Origin: Caprimulgus europaeus | Lineage: Eukaryota; Chordata; Aves; Caprimulgiformes; Caprimulgidae | Direction: 5' to 3' | Assembly (NCBI GenBank): GCA_907165065.1 | Contig: OU015527.1 | Coordinates: forward strand, 17,745,686-17,809,685 | DNA: 64,000 nucleotides | Shown: positions 48,237 to 60,600 of the stretch, one piece after another | How positions within the stretch are numbered: position 1 is the first letter of the stretch | Layout of the letters: the number at the start of each line of letters is the position of its first letter | Notes under the pieces: generated by a model | What the model was told of the DNA's origin: nothing | The model's input: the letters and a program-made list of their open reading frames with translations, nothing else | Database searches by the model: none | Translations under genes and position numbers: made by a program

Positions 48237-48864
48237 TGTCCTGGTTTTGGCTGGGATAAAGCTAATTTTCTTCTTAGTAACTAGAGTAGCACTGTGTTTT
48301 GGATTCAGTATGGGAAGAATGTTGATAATATACCGATGATTTTAGTTGTTGTTAAGAAAGTCAAGGAGTTTCCAACTTCCCATGTTTTGCTAGTCAGTAA
48401 GTACAGAAAAAACTGGGAGGAGGCATAATAAGATTAGCAGATCCAAACTGGCATCTGGATATGCCAGTGGGATATTACATATCATACAATGTCATGTTCA
48501 GTATATAAATGAGTGTAGGCTGAGAAGTTTATAAATTTTCCCTCTCTCTCTTCCGGGATTGTGGTTTCGGTTTCAGGATCATCTCTGGGATTGCTAGCAG
48601 GGTAATGGGTACCATTTGACAGGTGGTGAGCAATTGCACTGTGCATCACTCATTAATATATTCCTATTATTACTGTTATTATCATTATTTTTGGTGTTAT
48701 TATTTTAATCTTTATTTTATTTCAGTTATTATTTTTTTTTTTTATTTCAACCCATGAGTTCTCTCACTTTTACTGTTCTGATTCTTTCCCCTACTTCCCA
48801 GGCCAAAGAAGGTGAGTGAGCAGCTATGTGGTGTTTGGCTGCCAGCCAAGTTAAAACCACCATA
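48237..48864 (+). mobile_element. solo LTR copy D of the same ERV family
   Basis: It starts TGTCCTGGTTTTGGCTGGGA and ends '...aaaaccaccata', close to the family's '...accacgaca' type end. Blocks in order are 'ctagagtagcactgtgtttt' (48281-48300), 'gccagtgggatattac' (48465-48480), the TATA-box region GTATATAAAT (48501-48510), 'ggtggtgagcaattgcac' (48622-48639), the TTA-rich part and 'caacccatgagtt'. The TATA box fixes the transcriptional direction as +. The target-site duplication is uncertain (CACAT before; CATGT or, one step earlier, TACAT after). No internal viral genes adjoin it. This is the best-kept copy for promoter features. Confidence 0.88.
48501..48510 (+). promoter_or_regulatory. TATA box of solo LTR copy D
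   Basis: GTATATAAAT lies about 265 bp into the LTR, where the U3 promoter of this family is expected. It is the clearest core-promoter motif in the window. Activity is not shown by the sequence. Confidence 0.5.
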
Positions 48865-51800
48865 CATGTAGGAAGGAAGGGGATCTGCAGTGGATCCCAG
48901 AGGACAATGCTCTTCAGACACAATCTGGGAACTATGAACAGCAGGGGAATTACTCATTATTCTTCCATGTAGATTTGCTTACGTTATCCTCTGTTCTATG
49001 CATCTGCCTACCTTGATAATATTTGAGGCCATTCATAGTAGTATTTCTGTACGTTACTTTGTAAGTTGATACTATAATGTGGTGGGCAGCTGAAAAGAAA
49101 ACATAAAGAAATAAAATATTAAAACAAAAAAGAAGGATCATAGCAGCATAACTAATAGCAGTAAAACCACAGTTTTACAAGATTGCGAGGATGTTCCACT
49201 TCCATAAGCATTCTTTTTCTATGCGCTACAAGTAAAAAAAATTAAAAAACCAAAAAACTTTCATGCTTGCATTCAATACAAATATTAATGATTATCAGTT
49301 TTCTTTTCCTGTTGTATATTTTATTGCCTTGCTTACACTACCAGATTCTATCCAAGGAAATACTGTTCAGTATGAGTGGTCAGAATAGTGGTTTTATTTG
49401 GACTATTCTTGATGTATGGCTTAATTCAAAGTATATATTAATATCTAACGTGGAACACTGATATCTCAAAGTTTAGAGGTGGTCAGTTTCAGAATCTTTG
49501 TTTAGGGTAGTTCTTCACTGAAATACAAATAAGATTGAAAAAGTTATATTCTAGATATTAAGGTAGTTTCCTTATGGCATAATGTGGTATGTTGTATGTG
49601 ATTATGCGTCTTGCTTCATAGATAAACACATTGCAAAATTCATGTTTTTAAAAACTAGTAGTTAGAACTTTGAGCTGATTTAATTTGAACCAGAGACTTC
49701 CACAACTTTACCATTTTCTTGGTGGTCTGGACCTAGTTTTTTTTTCTGACCACTCTTTAGGGAGAACTTGCCCAGGCATCCAGAGCTAAATCCAGGTTTA
49801 CCAACTCGAGGCACCAGTGTTCGCTCTGGTACATCTAAAGATTTGTTTGGTCATATTATCTCTGCAATAGTAGTACAGCTTACAGTTCCCATTTTACTGT
49901 CAACCCAGCTGCTATCACACTTAGCAGTGCCAAACCTAACACTGCTTCATCCCATTTTCTCTTACCTATGAGTAATTACACAAAGGCAAAAATAACAAAA
50001 AGAAACTCTTTTCACACTTTCTACTTAACAGTTCACCCATAATGTTTTAGGTAATGAACACCTGGCACAAACTTTCATGGTAGGACTAATATTTAAAACA
50101 TATTTTAACAACTTTTGTTAAACTCAAATTTCATAATATCATGCTAATTGGGTATAATGATATTGACATCATCCAAACAAGCATATAAGACATATCCCTT
50201 GGGAAGTTTATAACTTTCTGATATTGGAAAAGGCTGTAATAGTAACAAAACAGAGGTTTGAAAAGGAACTAGCAATAAAAAGCCCATGTTTTCAGTACTC
50301 TTTATAAGTTTGCATGGTGAGCAAAGATACTAAGGACAGGAAAACCAAGATTATACTATAAAATTGTCACACTACCAAGAAAAGTAATGAGAGAGTTGAT
50401 AATTTGTTATGATTAAAAAGGAAAAAAAAGAAAAAAGATAAAAAAGCCCTAAGGTAGGTGCTCTGAGAAATTGATGGCTTTTGGCTTCAAGTGGTGAATG
50501 TTATTCACTCAGATACACCATAGGAGAGGTCCAGGAACAATAAATAATGAATCCTCAACTCACAGGATTTGTGACCTGGTATATTAACCACCCAGAGGGG
50601 AAGGGAAGTGTAGTGTTACTTCTTCTCTGGAAACTTCATTACCCTTCTGCCTAACATAAGTTAAATTTCATGTCCTCATTCTGCTTAGCAGCTACCCTGA
50701 CAGCACCAAAGCTTTCTGATCTTTTATTGACGTGAGAGCACTGTGCCCTTTCTCTTTCTATTTCTACAGTATACTCACACCAGAATATGTATAGTACAAC
50801 TGGTTAATGAGACATTAGGAGACACTGAACAATATCATAGTTAACAGGCCAGGTTAGACCAATCCCCAGATCTTCAGGCCATTGACCATTTGATGACAAA
50901 CACAGGATGAATTAGAATTATTAATTCTATTCTCAGAAACTGTAACAAAGCCACCTGTACTGGTCTTTAGATCTCTAACTTTCACCTAATTGCCACACAA
51001 GTTCTGTATTTCTTTTTCTGAACATCTTAACTACAAAAGAATCACAGTACAAGTAGGATCTTTGGACAAAAGAGACCATTTTCTGCGTATTAGCATATTA
51101 GCAGCAGAGAAGTTCATGTGCTTTGTTTTTGTTTTTTGTTTTTTTTTATATGAAAGGTTTTAGCTTGTGAATAGTGAAAAAGTATAGTACTGAGTAGTAG
51201 AATGTAAGCAATTTTGTTGGATTTAAAGTTTAAATGTTAAAAAATACGTAGAACACTAAAATAAAAAGTGAGAGAACACATGCATGGTGAAGTTGAACAT
51301 TATTAACTTATCACCAACTGGAACAGAAAAAAATGCTGCTTTTTTGCTGTAGTTTTGTCTGTAAAGCATGGAAAGAAATAACCATTTTTCTCAGAATACC
51401 ATCATGGTAACTTATTGGGGAGACTAGATTCTTAACATCTGACAACCTAGAGCACTAGTGACATAAGCAAAGCTCTTTAGCAAATCTTCAAGTATAGGCT
51501 CCAACTCACATCTTGGACCTTAAGTCAAAACATAGATGCCACAGAAAGTTTTATTCTTATGAATTTTATTTTTATTTACTTTTAGAAAATTCAGTGAACA
51601 ATCTTAACTGCTATCAGACAGCTGATTTGTACTTTGCAATAGTAATGCACTCATTTGAAGAGATTTACTTTGTCCAGTTTAACTATTTAAATTATTGCAA
51701 GGTGTTTACATAAATTCCACTAGCCAAAAGGATTAAGGAAAAATATTTTAGACATATAATTATAAAAAAGTTAGATTTACTGGTAGCATCATTTGCTGCC

Positions 51801-52084
51801 TCCCAGCGTCATGAATGTCTCCTAGCATTGGTGGCTTCGGGATTTAAAGGATTTAGCAGAAGATTTATCACTTCACTTCAGCAGACAATCCTGCCACATT
51901 ATGGTGGCTGGATTTTTGCCCATACTTTACATTTCTGTTGTATAAATACAGATATAGCGATATAAACAAAAGGCTTCACACTTCAGGGCTGTCTAGGATA
52001 CTTTGTACAACTGAAACATATTTAAAAGTGTTCAGGTGTGTATAATCTTGATGTGAATGGTTAGCATACTTAAAATTGCATTGG
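48865..52084. other. AT-rich non-coding stretch
   Basis: I see no gene or confident repeat. The T-rich run with G interruptions at about 51124-51147 is low complexity. Confidence 0.5.
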
Positions 52085-52430
52085 GATGTAGGTGCACAAA
52101 TCCACTGGACCTGAAGTAATGTATCCATAGATCCTGAAGGAACTGGCAGATGAAGTTGCAGAGCCACTATCCATTATATTTGAGAAGTCATGGCAGTCTG
52201 GTGAAGTTCCTGCAGATGGGAAAAAGGGGAGCACAACCCCCATTTTTAACAAGGGAAACAAGGAAGACTCAGGTTGCTCCAGGACAGTCAGTCTCACCTC
52301 AGTGCCAGGCAAGATCATGGAGCAGATACTCCTAGAAACGATGCTAAGGCACATGGAGAATGAGAAGGTGATTGGTGACAACCAACATGGCTTCACCAGT
52401 GGCAAATCATGCCTGACCAAGCTGTACAAA
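52085..52430 (+). mobile_element. CR1 LINE reverse-transcriptase fragment (ORF2)
   Basis: The + strand encodes the CR1 reverse-transcriptase N-terminal part across shifted frames. Recognisable pieces are the 'GPDxxxxRVLKELAD' region (52105-52155), the 'SWQSGEVPADWKKG' region (52194-52230), 'RPVSLTSVPGKIMEQIL' with small changes (52280-52330), and 'MLRHMENEKVIGDNQHGF' then 'GKSCLTKL' (52340-52425). These correspond to the fingers region before the catalytic centre. It is bounded at both ends by unrelated sequence, with no 3' tail attached. This is therefore an internal fragment with frameshifts, unable to act. Opposing frames here are shadows. Confidence 0.93.
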
Positions 52431-52566
52431 AACACTGTTTATATTTGATGTTTTCTATATGCACATAACCTTTGGTTACAAGTATCTCCACTTCCTAGAC
52501 CTACACAGACCTTTACACTGTCAAAGATTTCTTCTGGATTTTACCATCACACAAAGTCCTAAATAT

Positions 52567-52990
52567 TAGAATCGTAGAATTGTTTTGGTTAGAAAAGACC
52601 TTTAGGATCACCAAGCCAATGCCACCACTACACCTTGTCCCTAAGCACCAGATCTGCGCGTCTTTTAAATACCTCCAAGGACTGTAACTCTACCATTTCT
52701 TTGCACAGCCTGTTCCAATGTCTGATAAGTTTTGGTGAAGAAATTTTTCCTAATGTCCAATCTAAACCTCTCCAGGTGCAACTTGAGACCGTTTCTTCTT
52801 GTCCTATCGCTCGTTACTTGGGAGAAGAGACCAACCCCCACCTCACTAAAACCTCCTTTCAGGTAGTTATAGAGACCGATAAGGTCTCCCCTCAGCCTCC
52901 TTTTCTTTGGGTTAAACAACCCCAGTTCTCTCAGCTGCTCCTTATAAGACTTGTGCTCCAGACCCTTCACCAGCTTTGTTGCCTTTTATT
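52567..52990 (-). mobile_element. CR1 LINE 3' end with ORF2 C-terminus
   Basis: The + strand opens with 'tagaatcgtagaattgtttt' (52567-52586), the complement of a CR1 terminus. On the minus strand a 101-codon frame (52665-52970) reads '[20 protein letters not shown]' and '[18 protein letters not shown]', then '[20 protein letters not shown]'. This is the CR1 ORF2 C-terminal region. The frame is still open through the end of the conserved part. This and the 63881 copy look like a different subfamily from the 17.8-kb copy ('ttggttagaaaagacctt' rather than 'gggttggaagggacc'). It is 5'-truncated. Confidence 0.95.
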
Positions 52991-55900
52991 GTGAGTGCAG
53001 CCCAGTGAATTCTTCTAGCAGTCAATCAGTTAACAGCCAGAGACAGACAAATGACATTTTGGTCTGACTCCCAATCTCCATTTTATTAACACACGAGTAG
53101 AGACTGTTGAAATAAAAACTTCAGCATACGATATTTAAATCGTAATAGCCATTGCCCATGTACTACTTTCATCACCACTAGTCAGGGACTGGATCAATTT
53201 TAGCACTTTTCCTTCTCTGTGAAATGGCAATATTTTTCAGCCTGGCTGTCGAAGTGAGTTGTATTGCTATCCTAAGGGCTAGATACAAGGTCATGTGACT
53301 CTTTACTGCTTCAATAAAAATGAACTTATAATGTAAAATGCTGTTTTCATTTTATTCCTGTGTATTCATATAATGCTGTTTGGGTGACTAAAAGTGTTCA
53401 TGTGATATGAATTGAGCATATCTTTCATTTTCGCAAAATTATATTTATGTCATTTCTTGCAGCTGAGAGAAGCTTTGCTCTTGATTAAATGTTCTTTCAG
53501 CAAAAAGGGTAAAGGCTTGGCGGGATGAACAGTGGTATAGTTTCATAGCCCTTCTTCTGTGATTGTTTTTAAAATACATTGTTTTGGGAAGGTAATGTAT
53601 TTTTTCATATACTACCCTTCGTTTCATAAGCTTATGATGGGAAAACAAAAACTCATCTTTCTTTTTCCTTTTTTGGTTACATTTGCACACATAATAGATA
53701 TAACTAATAATGCTACTTACTACAGCCACCTCCTGAGTAAGCACAATGTTGCTGTATTTTTAGTTGTTTAATTTAGGGCAACAGGCTGTAAATAAAATGA
53801 AGACTTTCCTCCATTACACACTTCACTCTACTAGGTTCCAAAATAGGGGAATGTCTTGACAAACAACTTTCCTTATGCCATCCTAAAGGGAGGATATTAT
53901 AAAAAAGCACTATGGTTCAGAACTCACAAAATTTCCTCTGCTTATTATAGATTAACCCATATACAAGGATTTTGTCTGAAAGATGACCAAAGTATTTGTT
54001 CTGGTCTGACCAGTAACTATAACACTGAGCTAATACAGAGGAAAAATAGTTGCCCTGGAAATCAGCATGTTTTCTTGCTGCAAGCTGCAGTAGAAAAATG
54101 AGTAAAAAAATAGAAGAGGATTTTATAACTATGGAAGCATATACCTTTGCTGTCTGCTAAACTCCTCTTGACTCCAAAGGCAAAGTCAGCTTTCCCACAA
54201 GAAGAAATTTCAATAAGTCACTACTCATCAGCGTAGAAAGGTTATATCTGACAACTGGAGTTTGAATTCACAATTATTTTCACAGGAAATCAGCAACATG
54301 TATTTTTTGCAGCTTCTAGTGCTGTTAAGAAAAAACCTGTACAGAAGATTTATTACTTTTTTAAAGAAAGTCAATTGAGCATGACAGTAATATATTGTTC
54401 CAAGAAAAGTTTAACTTGACTAAACTGAGAGTCAGTAGGAAATTTTAAGAAAAGCAATTCCTGTTATCAGTTTTAATGAATGCTATTAAGTGATAACCAA
54501 AAAGAAAGGGGAAAAAAGATTAGTGATTGCTCAGAAAACATCCTTCCCACTCCTCTAAATTATCGTGACACCACAGTCTTTAGCTGAGAAGTTAATTTCC
54601 TCAGTAATTACATTCTGCTTAGATGTGCAAGCACTCAGAAACACCAGCTTGGTATGCCCTCCCCTGGGAATGGCAAAAATCAGATCTTCAACACCACAGT
54701 GGAGTTGCAGGGAATGGAACATCTCTTTTTGCCCCTTCTTTCAGGCTATTTCCACTACGTCCAGACCCCATACACAGAGTGTGCCTCTTTACCGCAATAT
54801 GTCTCAAAAAACTGTTCTCAGAAGCTACCAGTGACATCCAGTCAACTGGAAGGATCATCCTGGAAGGAGTCAGATGATCTAAATTTCCCTGAATAACATT
54901 AGTTTGTTTTGTGCCTTGCAGAACTGAAAAGGAATATAATTATATTTTTCTGCTTTTACTATTTGTTTAGCTGGATGCACAGAATATAGACAATAACACT
55001 AAATTAATTCTTAAAAGTAATTTTCCACCATAAGCACACACCCTAAATGTATGTGAGTACTGGTTTTATGAAAGGAAAAAAAATCCCCAGTTACTTGTCA
55101 TAGTAGCCATAGTAACCATGGCTGATTGACAGTTTTGCTTTACCACAATGGCACTTGTAGGGGTACATCTTCAGCCTTGATCTCTGTCATAGAGGTTTAG
55201 GCATCCTCTGATGAACAGTACATTGGAGCAAAGGAAGGTTCCTTTTGCAATACCACACAACAAGAGTCAAAGGTAATGTATGGTGCTGCAGTCACAGTTC
55301 CATCTCATTCTTTCTGGTGAGTCCTACCATGAAAACAAGGCTCAGAGTAAGACAGGCAGTTTCATAACACACAGACATGGCATTCCTAACTGTAAAGTAC
55401 TTTCTAATTTATGGAAGCTTAGTGGAAATTACATCCTTGGTCTGTGGGTTTTGGAGCTTTTTAAAAATCAATATTGCTGATTTTTTAAAACAGATTTTTT
55501 TTTTTTTTTCAGACTGATTTTTAACATGAATTGATCTAGCTTGACAAGTAGAATGTGTACTTTAGAAGAAAGCAAAGAAGAATAAGGTAGGAGGTTGTAA
55601 CTGGCAACTGCAAATCACCAGAAAATGTGTAAGAAATTCCCTTCTCTCAAAGGAGAAGAGTAGCCTTTGAATACCAACTATACATAAACACTGCAAGAGA
55701 ATATATGTGTAAAGAAAACTGCAGGAATTGTGCAAAATAAACAGAGAGATCTCCTTTCCCTGCTACCAGCTGCAAAAAGGAAGGCCCCAACATACTCCTT
55801 TGTACTGTGTCATAAAAGGACAGCTATATACCTCAAAGGACATTTTCCTTTTAGATTTACAAAGATCAGTAACACAAGAAGACTATATCCTACAGTGGGA

Positions 55901-57486
55901 ACAGGCAGCATCTGCTTTACATAACACTAAGATCTAGTTCTTGGCAACTTGATAACTTAAAGTTATGTACATTTTTTTTTTTTTACATGGTTTTACACCT
56001 TGAAGAGTGACAAAAGATTTTTCCAAGTATTTTTCTTAATGAGTAAAAACATGCTGTACTACTGGAGCCAACTCTGAATCCAGCCAAAACTGAAGTTCCC
56101 TTGTTCAAACTTAATACAGAAAGGGTAGTGGTCAGCTGCAGTACTGTTTTCCAGTTGTCACGACTTATTAGAACTATCTTACTGCTACTCCACAGTATGT
56201 CCAATCCCAATTACCGATGGCTTTGTAAACCTGATCGAATGCCTCACCAAGGCTGAAGTTAGACCATGTTCAGAGAGACCTATTCCACCTATTGCTATAA
56301 ATATTCTTCTTGTTTTTAATTTAAACTACAGTCAAAGGGTATTTACCTTATACTGGTGAGTTTACTGGAAAAAAAAATAACATCTAATCTATTTGTACTT
56401 GCTCTTAGCTTGTCCTGCCACAGAGATCTCTTATAAAAACATTTGAGAGATACAGACTCCTTCAGTGAATAAAGGTGAACACAGGCAAACTGAAAGGGTC
56501 TGCCTATATTTTTCTTGCTAATGACAGTCTGAGTTGCTGGCATATATTTCATTGAATCCCTAATTCTATTACTGCCTTACACAGCCTGTTTATATTTGCT
56601 CATTAATGAAACAGTATCATGACTGAATGTGTGGCAGCCACAGTAATTAGCAAAGCATCTCCTTCCATTCTTCAAAATGTCATCAAAACACTTGTCAGGA
56701 AACAAACTCATTTTCAGTCTCTACTGCCATTTACAGGGTTTCAGGCACTGATGATAGCTTGTCTGCTTAGTTTAAAAGAGCTCTTGATATAACAGAACCT
56801 GACACTGTTTACTTCAGCCTATTATGCCTGCTGCATTCATTGAATGCTTCAGTGGAAAAGAAAAATCGAAAGAAAGCTATTCATTGTAATGCCAGCTGCT
56901 TTTTAAAAAAAGGAAATCAATTTTTGCTTAAGCTCAGAATGTACTTAGCAGGCCCAGAGTGACCCCCACTTCTGATGTCAACAACAAAAGAATCTGCCTG
57001 CATTTTCCACAACAATCATAAAACAGCTAAAGAACATTGAAAATGTAAGATTAGTTTCATTTTAGTTTATGTTCAAATTGGTATCTACTAATACAGACAG
57101 TATCTCAAAATAAAATGACTGCTATGTAACAGGTTGCATGTAGAAACACAAAGAGAAAAAAGGACATTTTTTGAACATAATACCTCATTAAAAATTACTT
57201 GTCAGTACCATTTTAAGGTTGAAATAATTAGCCATATTTGGTATTTATAGCTGGTATCATGATGACTTTCTGTACTGCCAATTTATTATTTTATGGCCAG
57301 CTTGTTTCAAATACACTTATCTAAGTATGGCAATTATCACAATGTTTTACATATTCATGACAACCCTACCTCCATGTCATTCAAAACTTCTTGCTATGCT
57401 GAATGTCAAGCAAATGTCTTCCTCTTAATATTAATTTTCATGTAAACTTGTTTGCATAAAATGTGTGAGACTGCATAAGCCTAATC
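52991..57486. other. non-coding stretch with one unexplained open patch
   Basis: Mostly AT-rich. The exception is 54588-54895, listed separately. T runs lie at about 55495-55510 and 55970-55984. No repeat family is recognised. Confidence 0.45.
54588..54895 (+). other. GC-richer stretch open in several + frames, unidentified
   Basis: From the stop at 54585 one + frame stays open to the TAA at 54894-54896. Its later part begins at an ATG at 54654 (80 codons). The other two + frames are also open for 84-89 codons. 'cattctgcttag' (54611-54622) looks like a splice acceptor just upstream. I recognise no protein family. It may be a decayed exon or old retroelement piece, or chance openness from locally higher GC. 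I cannot choose a frame. Confidence 0.25.
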
Positions 57487-57665
57487 ATTATAATAATAAT
57501 AATAGTAATTTTTATTACTCTGATAGTGTAGCCATGCACAGATAAAAATTGGGGCTTTATTGTACTAGGCTGTGTAGAAATGCAGATTACAAAAGCAATC
57601 TTTGCACTAGAGACTTTATAATCTAGACAGAGAGAAGTCAGCAAAATAAACAAAGCTCCTGCATC
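57487..57665 (+). repeat. old dispersed amniote-type repeat
   Basis: It opens with an ATA/TAA-rich run and then follows the pattern 'ggggctttattgtactaggc' (57551-57570), 'tgtagaaatgcagattac', 'gactttataatctagacaga' (57612-57631). I associate this order (a 'ggggccccattgtgctaggc' block, then a spacer, then 'gagcttacaatctaaa') with an old repeat family widespread in turtles, crocodilians and birds. The family name is not certain, so I leave it unnamed. The strand given is simply the one on which the pattern reads. Confidence 0.5.
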
Positions 57666-60600
57666 GATAAGTGGCATACTAGGCACATCTGTACTATGGT
57701 GGTCACTAAACTCATAAGGATAATGATATAGAAATGAACCCCCCCATCACTGAACACTTTAGAGTCTCCGTTTCTCGTCTCGTGTTTGTGGCTAGGTTAG
57801 AGAAATATCAAAACAGTTTCAACTGTAGTGACTGTTGCTCGGAAACAAGAGAGGGAAAAATGTCGATTTTCTCTCTCCTATTCATAAAATAATGATTTTA
57901 GCACTTTATACCTTTGAAGAAATACATAATGTTTACAGCGATTCAGTCTGGTTGATTGGGCAGAGTCTATACTGACTTCCATGGTGTGCACCAGTGCTGA
58001 CACAGTTCACTTTGTAATAGGATTTGCATTACACCCTTTGGGTGGAATTCTCACCTTTAGACATCTAGAGCATACATTTGTCTAAGTCACTCTATGCTCC
58101 CTTACTGTCAGCTGAGAGAAACAGTTTAGATACATTGCACCCTAAAAGCAGTTATTTTAGATGTCTACTTTAGGTTAAGATTAATAGTACCCTAGAAGGA
58201 CCCATTTTTTTTTTTACATCAACTATAAAGGTAACTGCAATGAAGGTTCCCTCCTACCTTTGTGCTTTGACAGAATTTCATTCTATATTCTCTGGTTCAG
58301 TTATTCACTTAATTTAAGATAGAAATTATTTTTGCTAAATATATATAATGGTTGGAATTGCCCTGAATATTTTTGCCCACACACATTTTTTTTTTCCTAA
58401 TGAAAAATATTTTTTTAACTTCAGAAAGGTAAACATTTGACCTTTAGATTTTAAAGTTTAATAGCTTTTCAGCTTAATGTTCAGAGTTGGTGAAAAAATG
58501 CCACAAACATTTGGGTATTCAAGTTTTCTCATCTTTTCCTGTCTCTCACTGCCTTTGTTACATCATTCAAAAAGCAGAGAGACAACAGAGTCAAAGGCCA
58601 AAACCCAAAGACTGAAGAAGAATGCTTTTGATTTTCTTTTTGTCAAAGACTAAAAAAATTACCCAGGATAATCCAGTTACTTTGTCTGTGTGCCTCTTTT
58701 CTCCCCTTTTTCTCCACTATAAATATACAATTTTCCTGGAACAACTCTGGTGACTGGCGCATATGTTATTGATACAAAGTGTAGTCCCAAGAGTCCTGTG
58801 AGGGTTAGAGATGTCTTTCTGTGTGAGCCAGATTCTCTTTACTCCCTCAGAGTGGAATAAGAAGAACAGGATCGAGAGTTTTTAGACATTTCTGGAATTC
58901 AGAAAAAAATATTTGAAGGATAAGTAGAAAGGAAGAAGAACTAAGAAAGTAAAGAAGAAATCAGAAAAGAAATGTGGGCATAATGCATGGGCAATAACCC
59001 AGGTTATATATAAAAAAAGAAGATATCTGAGGGGGGTTCACAACTGAATGTCTTGACATTTGTCCATTAACTTCAGATACTTTCCTATACAGTATTTGGA
59101 GTGTCAATAAATAATTAGGAGGAGAAGCTACTTGATACCATTTCATGAAGACTCAATTGCAAATTACTGACCACTTTGAAGTCCTAAGAAAGTAGTAACA
59201 ATATTTAGAGTCCTAAGAATGTTTTCTTACTTAGTCTGTAGTCAAGATAAACAACAGCTGTGCTCAGCTGTCCTGAAAGGTCTCTTCCTATTTATACATT
59301 TTAAGTTACAACAGTTTGGCCATCTTCCACAGTTCCTCTCACAAAATGTTTCAGAAAGCTGATTGAGGAACTGGAAGGGATTATTTAGTGAGGAACTCAA
59401 ACATCTGCTGGGGTTTTCTGGTTGTGCCTGCATATTTTAATGGTATTATTGCTTTCACTTTCACAAAGCAAGGGTTTGTAGTGCTTGCAAATCTGTTAAT
59501 CTCATGCAAAACCACTCATTTTACGTAAAGGACAAATTACACCGAAACAGAGGATGAACAAGGAAGAAAAAGAAAGATGTAATGTGAGCTCACCAGGTAC
59601 TGCAGGAGTTAATTCTCTGGATGCTTTCTATCCTACTCATCCATAAATCCATGAATCACTGCCATCACTTTTGATCAAAGAGTTGTAAACAGAAATTACT
59701 GCCCTAAGACTGTCAGGTAGCATTGGAGATACAGACTAATTCCTTTATAATCTTCCAATGAATAGTCAAGGCTGCTGTTTGGGAACTGTCCCTTCAGCCT
59801 GTGCAGGGTGCACCGGTGCCTAACAAGGCACACACCACTGCAGAGGATTGGGCTGTACAGGCTGCAATGATTTTCAGTTATCAACTGACTTCACAAAACT
59901 TAAATTGTCTCATTAAGTTTGTTTCTGCCTGTGAGTTTGACTGTCATTTAGAAAGTCACAGGAGTTGTGCTCAGGATGGCAATCCTTGAACATTTACACG
60001 TGGTAAAGAAAACCAATCAAAGGAAGAGGCCAGTAATTCTGAATTTGTCTTTCCCCACTACTTCAGGGGGTACCAAAATATCAACAACCAAGTGAACTCA
60101 ATCAAGTTTTGCTATAACTCTTTTGCCATACAAAACTGAGAGGGCAGAAGGGGAGAATTAAATTTCAACTTCGGTACTTCTTTTGTCCAGCCCTACCTTT
60201 TTGCTTCTTAATAGAAACATTTGAGATTTATTTTCTGCTCAGAGGTGTTAACAGTCTTAAAAAATTTAAACCCTTTGATGACTTAAGAAAACTTTCTTTA
60301 GAATATTTGTTTTATCAACTGCCTTTTAAGACACAGCAGACTGTTACCTGAGGAGAGTAGTTCTACAGCATAATTACATATTGTGTGAGAAACATTTCCT
60401 CTGGTTTGTTTTGAATCTGGTGTTTTTCTTCAATGCCCATCATATTATGAGATCATATTATGTATTACAAGAAACAGAAACTAATAATTTCCTGCTCACT
60501 GTCTTTATGCCATACATACTTTAATGAATCTCTACAATTTTCCAGCCTCATGGTCCCATTTGTGCCATTTTTCAGGGTGGATACCCATGTAATCTATTTC

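Noticed and set aside
52070..52435. A 121-codon minus-strand frame
   Set aside because: It is the reverse shadow of the + strand CR1 reverse-transcriptase fragment.
58020..58200. Blocks resembling an old palindromic repeat ('tagacatctagag' and 'ttttagatgtctac')
   Set aside because: The arms are short and the rest does not pair convincingly; kept only as a note.
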